From assembly GCF_020404745.1 (NCBI RefSeq), contig NZ_JAIZAP010000003.1:62001-126000 (forward strand): a DNA stretch of 64,000 nucleotides, given 5' to 3'. The stretch comes from Aquibacillus saliphilus (lineage in GTDB: Bacteria; Bacillota; Bacilli; Bacillales; Amphibacillaceae). This document shows positions 63,254 to 64,000 of this stretch, in pieces. Within the stretch, counting starts at the first letter, position 1. Each line of letters starts with the position of its first letter. The translations under genes were made by a program, and so were the position numbers. Below the pieces are notes generated by a model. It was not told the DNA's origin, did not search any database, and saw only the letters and a list, made by a program, of their open reading frames with translations.

Positions 63254-64000
63254 TTAATGGTAAATGTGAACTGTTGGTTCCTCTTCCCCAATACTTCGGG
63301 TAATTAAAGCCTCTTGTTGTCCATTTGACGTTATGTTGATTTCTAAGGCATAATGAGCTTGTTGAAAGCCATCAATAACTAATCCATAAATATATTGGGT
63401 AAAGCCTATTACCTCAGCTTTTCCATTAAAAGAAACCGGTATTTCAATTGTGAGCTTTTCAAGCTGCTCGTCCCTATAAAATCCTTTTCCTACTACACTG
63501 ACATAATTAGGAAAATAATCGGCTACATCTTGTTCAAAATCCTGTAAGTTAGCAGAAATATCAGGATATTTCTCCTCAGCCGAATTTGAGGGAAACAACA
63601 TAAATTCTTCATCAATCGATTCCCAATCGCCAATAGAAGATGAACCTTTAGACACTACTGTTTTTGCAATAAAGTTTCCTGGAACAATTGAGTCATATGC
63701 TTCCTCTCGATATATGGCGATCATAATCGGCACATTTTCTAAACCAGCAATTTCCCTAGTGCGCTGAACGACTTCTTGAGCAATCGAATTTGCCTCTTTT
63801 AGCATTTCATCTTCTGGAATGTCTTGATAATAATCAGGACCACCAATTTCAGTTTGGAATCTATAGGTTGATTTTAAAGCTATTCCAATTGACACTCCAC
63901 CGAGTTGGACGACATTATCTTCCGTCTTAGTTAAATAATTTTGTTCTAATACATACGATAGATATTTAGGATTATTTTGTTCTTCCTTTATTAACTCAGC
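63254..64000 (-). CDS. camS: CamS-family sex-pheromone lipoprotein, 5' end outside window
   Basis: Open to the window edge; 248 codons are present. Upstream of an internal GTG the frame continues as KYLSYVLEQNYLTKTEDNVV then LGGVSIGIAL, the CamS family core, so the gene is longer than its first in-window start suggests. Full CamS proteins are about 380-400 residues with a lipoprotein signal, which must lie beyond 64000. Place next to the gat region agrees with B. subtilis yerH. Confidence 0.9.
   Translation of the reverse strand, partial: AELIKEEQNNPKYLSYVLEQNYLTKTEDNVVQLGGVSIGIALKSTYRFQTEIGGPDYYQDIPEDEMLKEANSIAQEVVQRTREIAGLENVPIMIAIYREEAYDSIVPGNFIAKTVVSKGSSSIGDWESIDEEFMLFPSNSAEEKYPDISANLQDFEQDVADYFPNYVSVVGKGFYRDEQLEKLTIEIPVSFNGKAEVIGFTQYIYGLVIDGFQQAHYALEINITSNGQQEALITRSIGEEEPTVHIYH

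Overview
The window is low-GC Firmicute DNA from a spore-former of the family Bacillaceae. The evidence is a camS / P5C dehydrogenase / proline symporter / gatCAB / dgkB / rlmCD neighbourhood, a SinR-type regulator, an Sda-type sporulation checkpoint protein, and AGGAGG-type ribosome binding sites with many TTG/GTG starts. A halotolerant relative of Oceanobacillus or Virgibacillus is my guess, not a demonstrated assignment. No rRNA, tRNA or CRISPR array was seen.

Layout. 0-13.6 kb is housekeeping: an orphan MurE-like ligase, small conserved proteins, a decayed Nudix gene, an EamA transporter, a sinR-like gene with GTTCTTT boxes, yutF, then zwf, a cyclase-family hydrolase and gnd (oxidative pentose phosphate branch), a Cof-type phosphatase, an MFS remnant, sda and an XRE regulator. 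14-29.3 kb is a sugar-acid and nickel-cofactor region: OFA and AEC transporters, larC2, larB, gluconokinase, larE, a short-chain dehydrogenase, larA, a deletion scar (AraC sensor half joined to a Gfo/Idh fragment), a UreH-type nickel transporter, larC1, a ROK regulator, a 6-phosphogluconate dehydrogenase remnant and uxaC. 29.7-36.1 kb holds a Dus enzyme, an MMPL transporter with a two-component system, and a small membrane protein.

37.4-51.2 kb is an accessory island between two near-identical ~330-bp direct repeats. It carries a MazF-AlbA_2 fusion, a tandem-repeat protein, a TIR/SEFIR gene split at a seven-A run, a protein of unknown family, a GIY-YIG-like protein and its decayed duplicate, an IS21-type element with a 7-bp target duplication, a DUF4365-type protein, a HTH protein with twin palindromic operators, and an IS256-type transposase. 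51.2-64 kb returns to conserved chromosome: rlmCD, dgkB, gatB, gatA, gatC, a 36-residue membrane peptide coupled to a proline/Na+ symporter, a HTH-TPR regulator with a small ORF just behind it, P5C dehydrogenase and partial camS.

Main hypothesis. The 17-29 kb genes fit a hexuronate route that avoids the usual KDG (Entner-Doudoroff) branch: glucuronate to fructuronate (UxaC), to mannonate (SDR), to gluconate by a nickel-pincer LarA-type 2-epimerase, to 6-phosphogluconate (gluconokinase), then Gnd. The same XylR/ROK-like palindrome lies in front of larA and of uxaC, a gnd 3' end survives directly behind uxaC, and all cofactor genes (larB, larC1, larC2, larE, a Ni transporter) are interleaved. 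Substrate assignment is inference. A second theme is the island, which looks like a defence cargo region with unusual toxin and TIR architectures.
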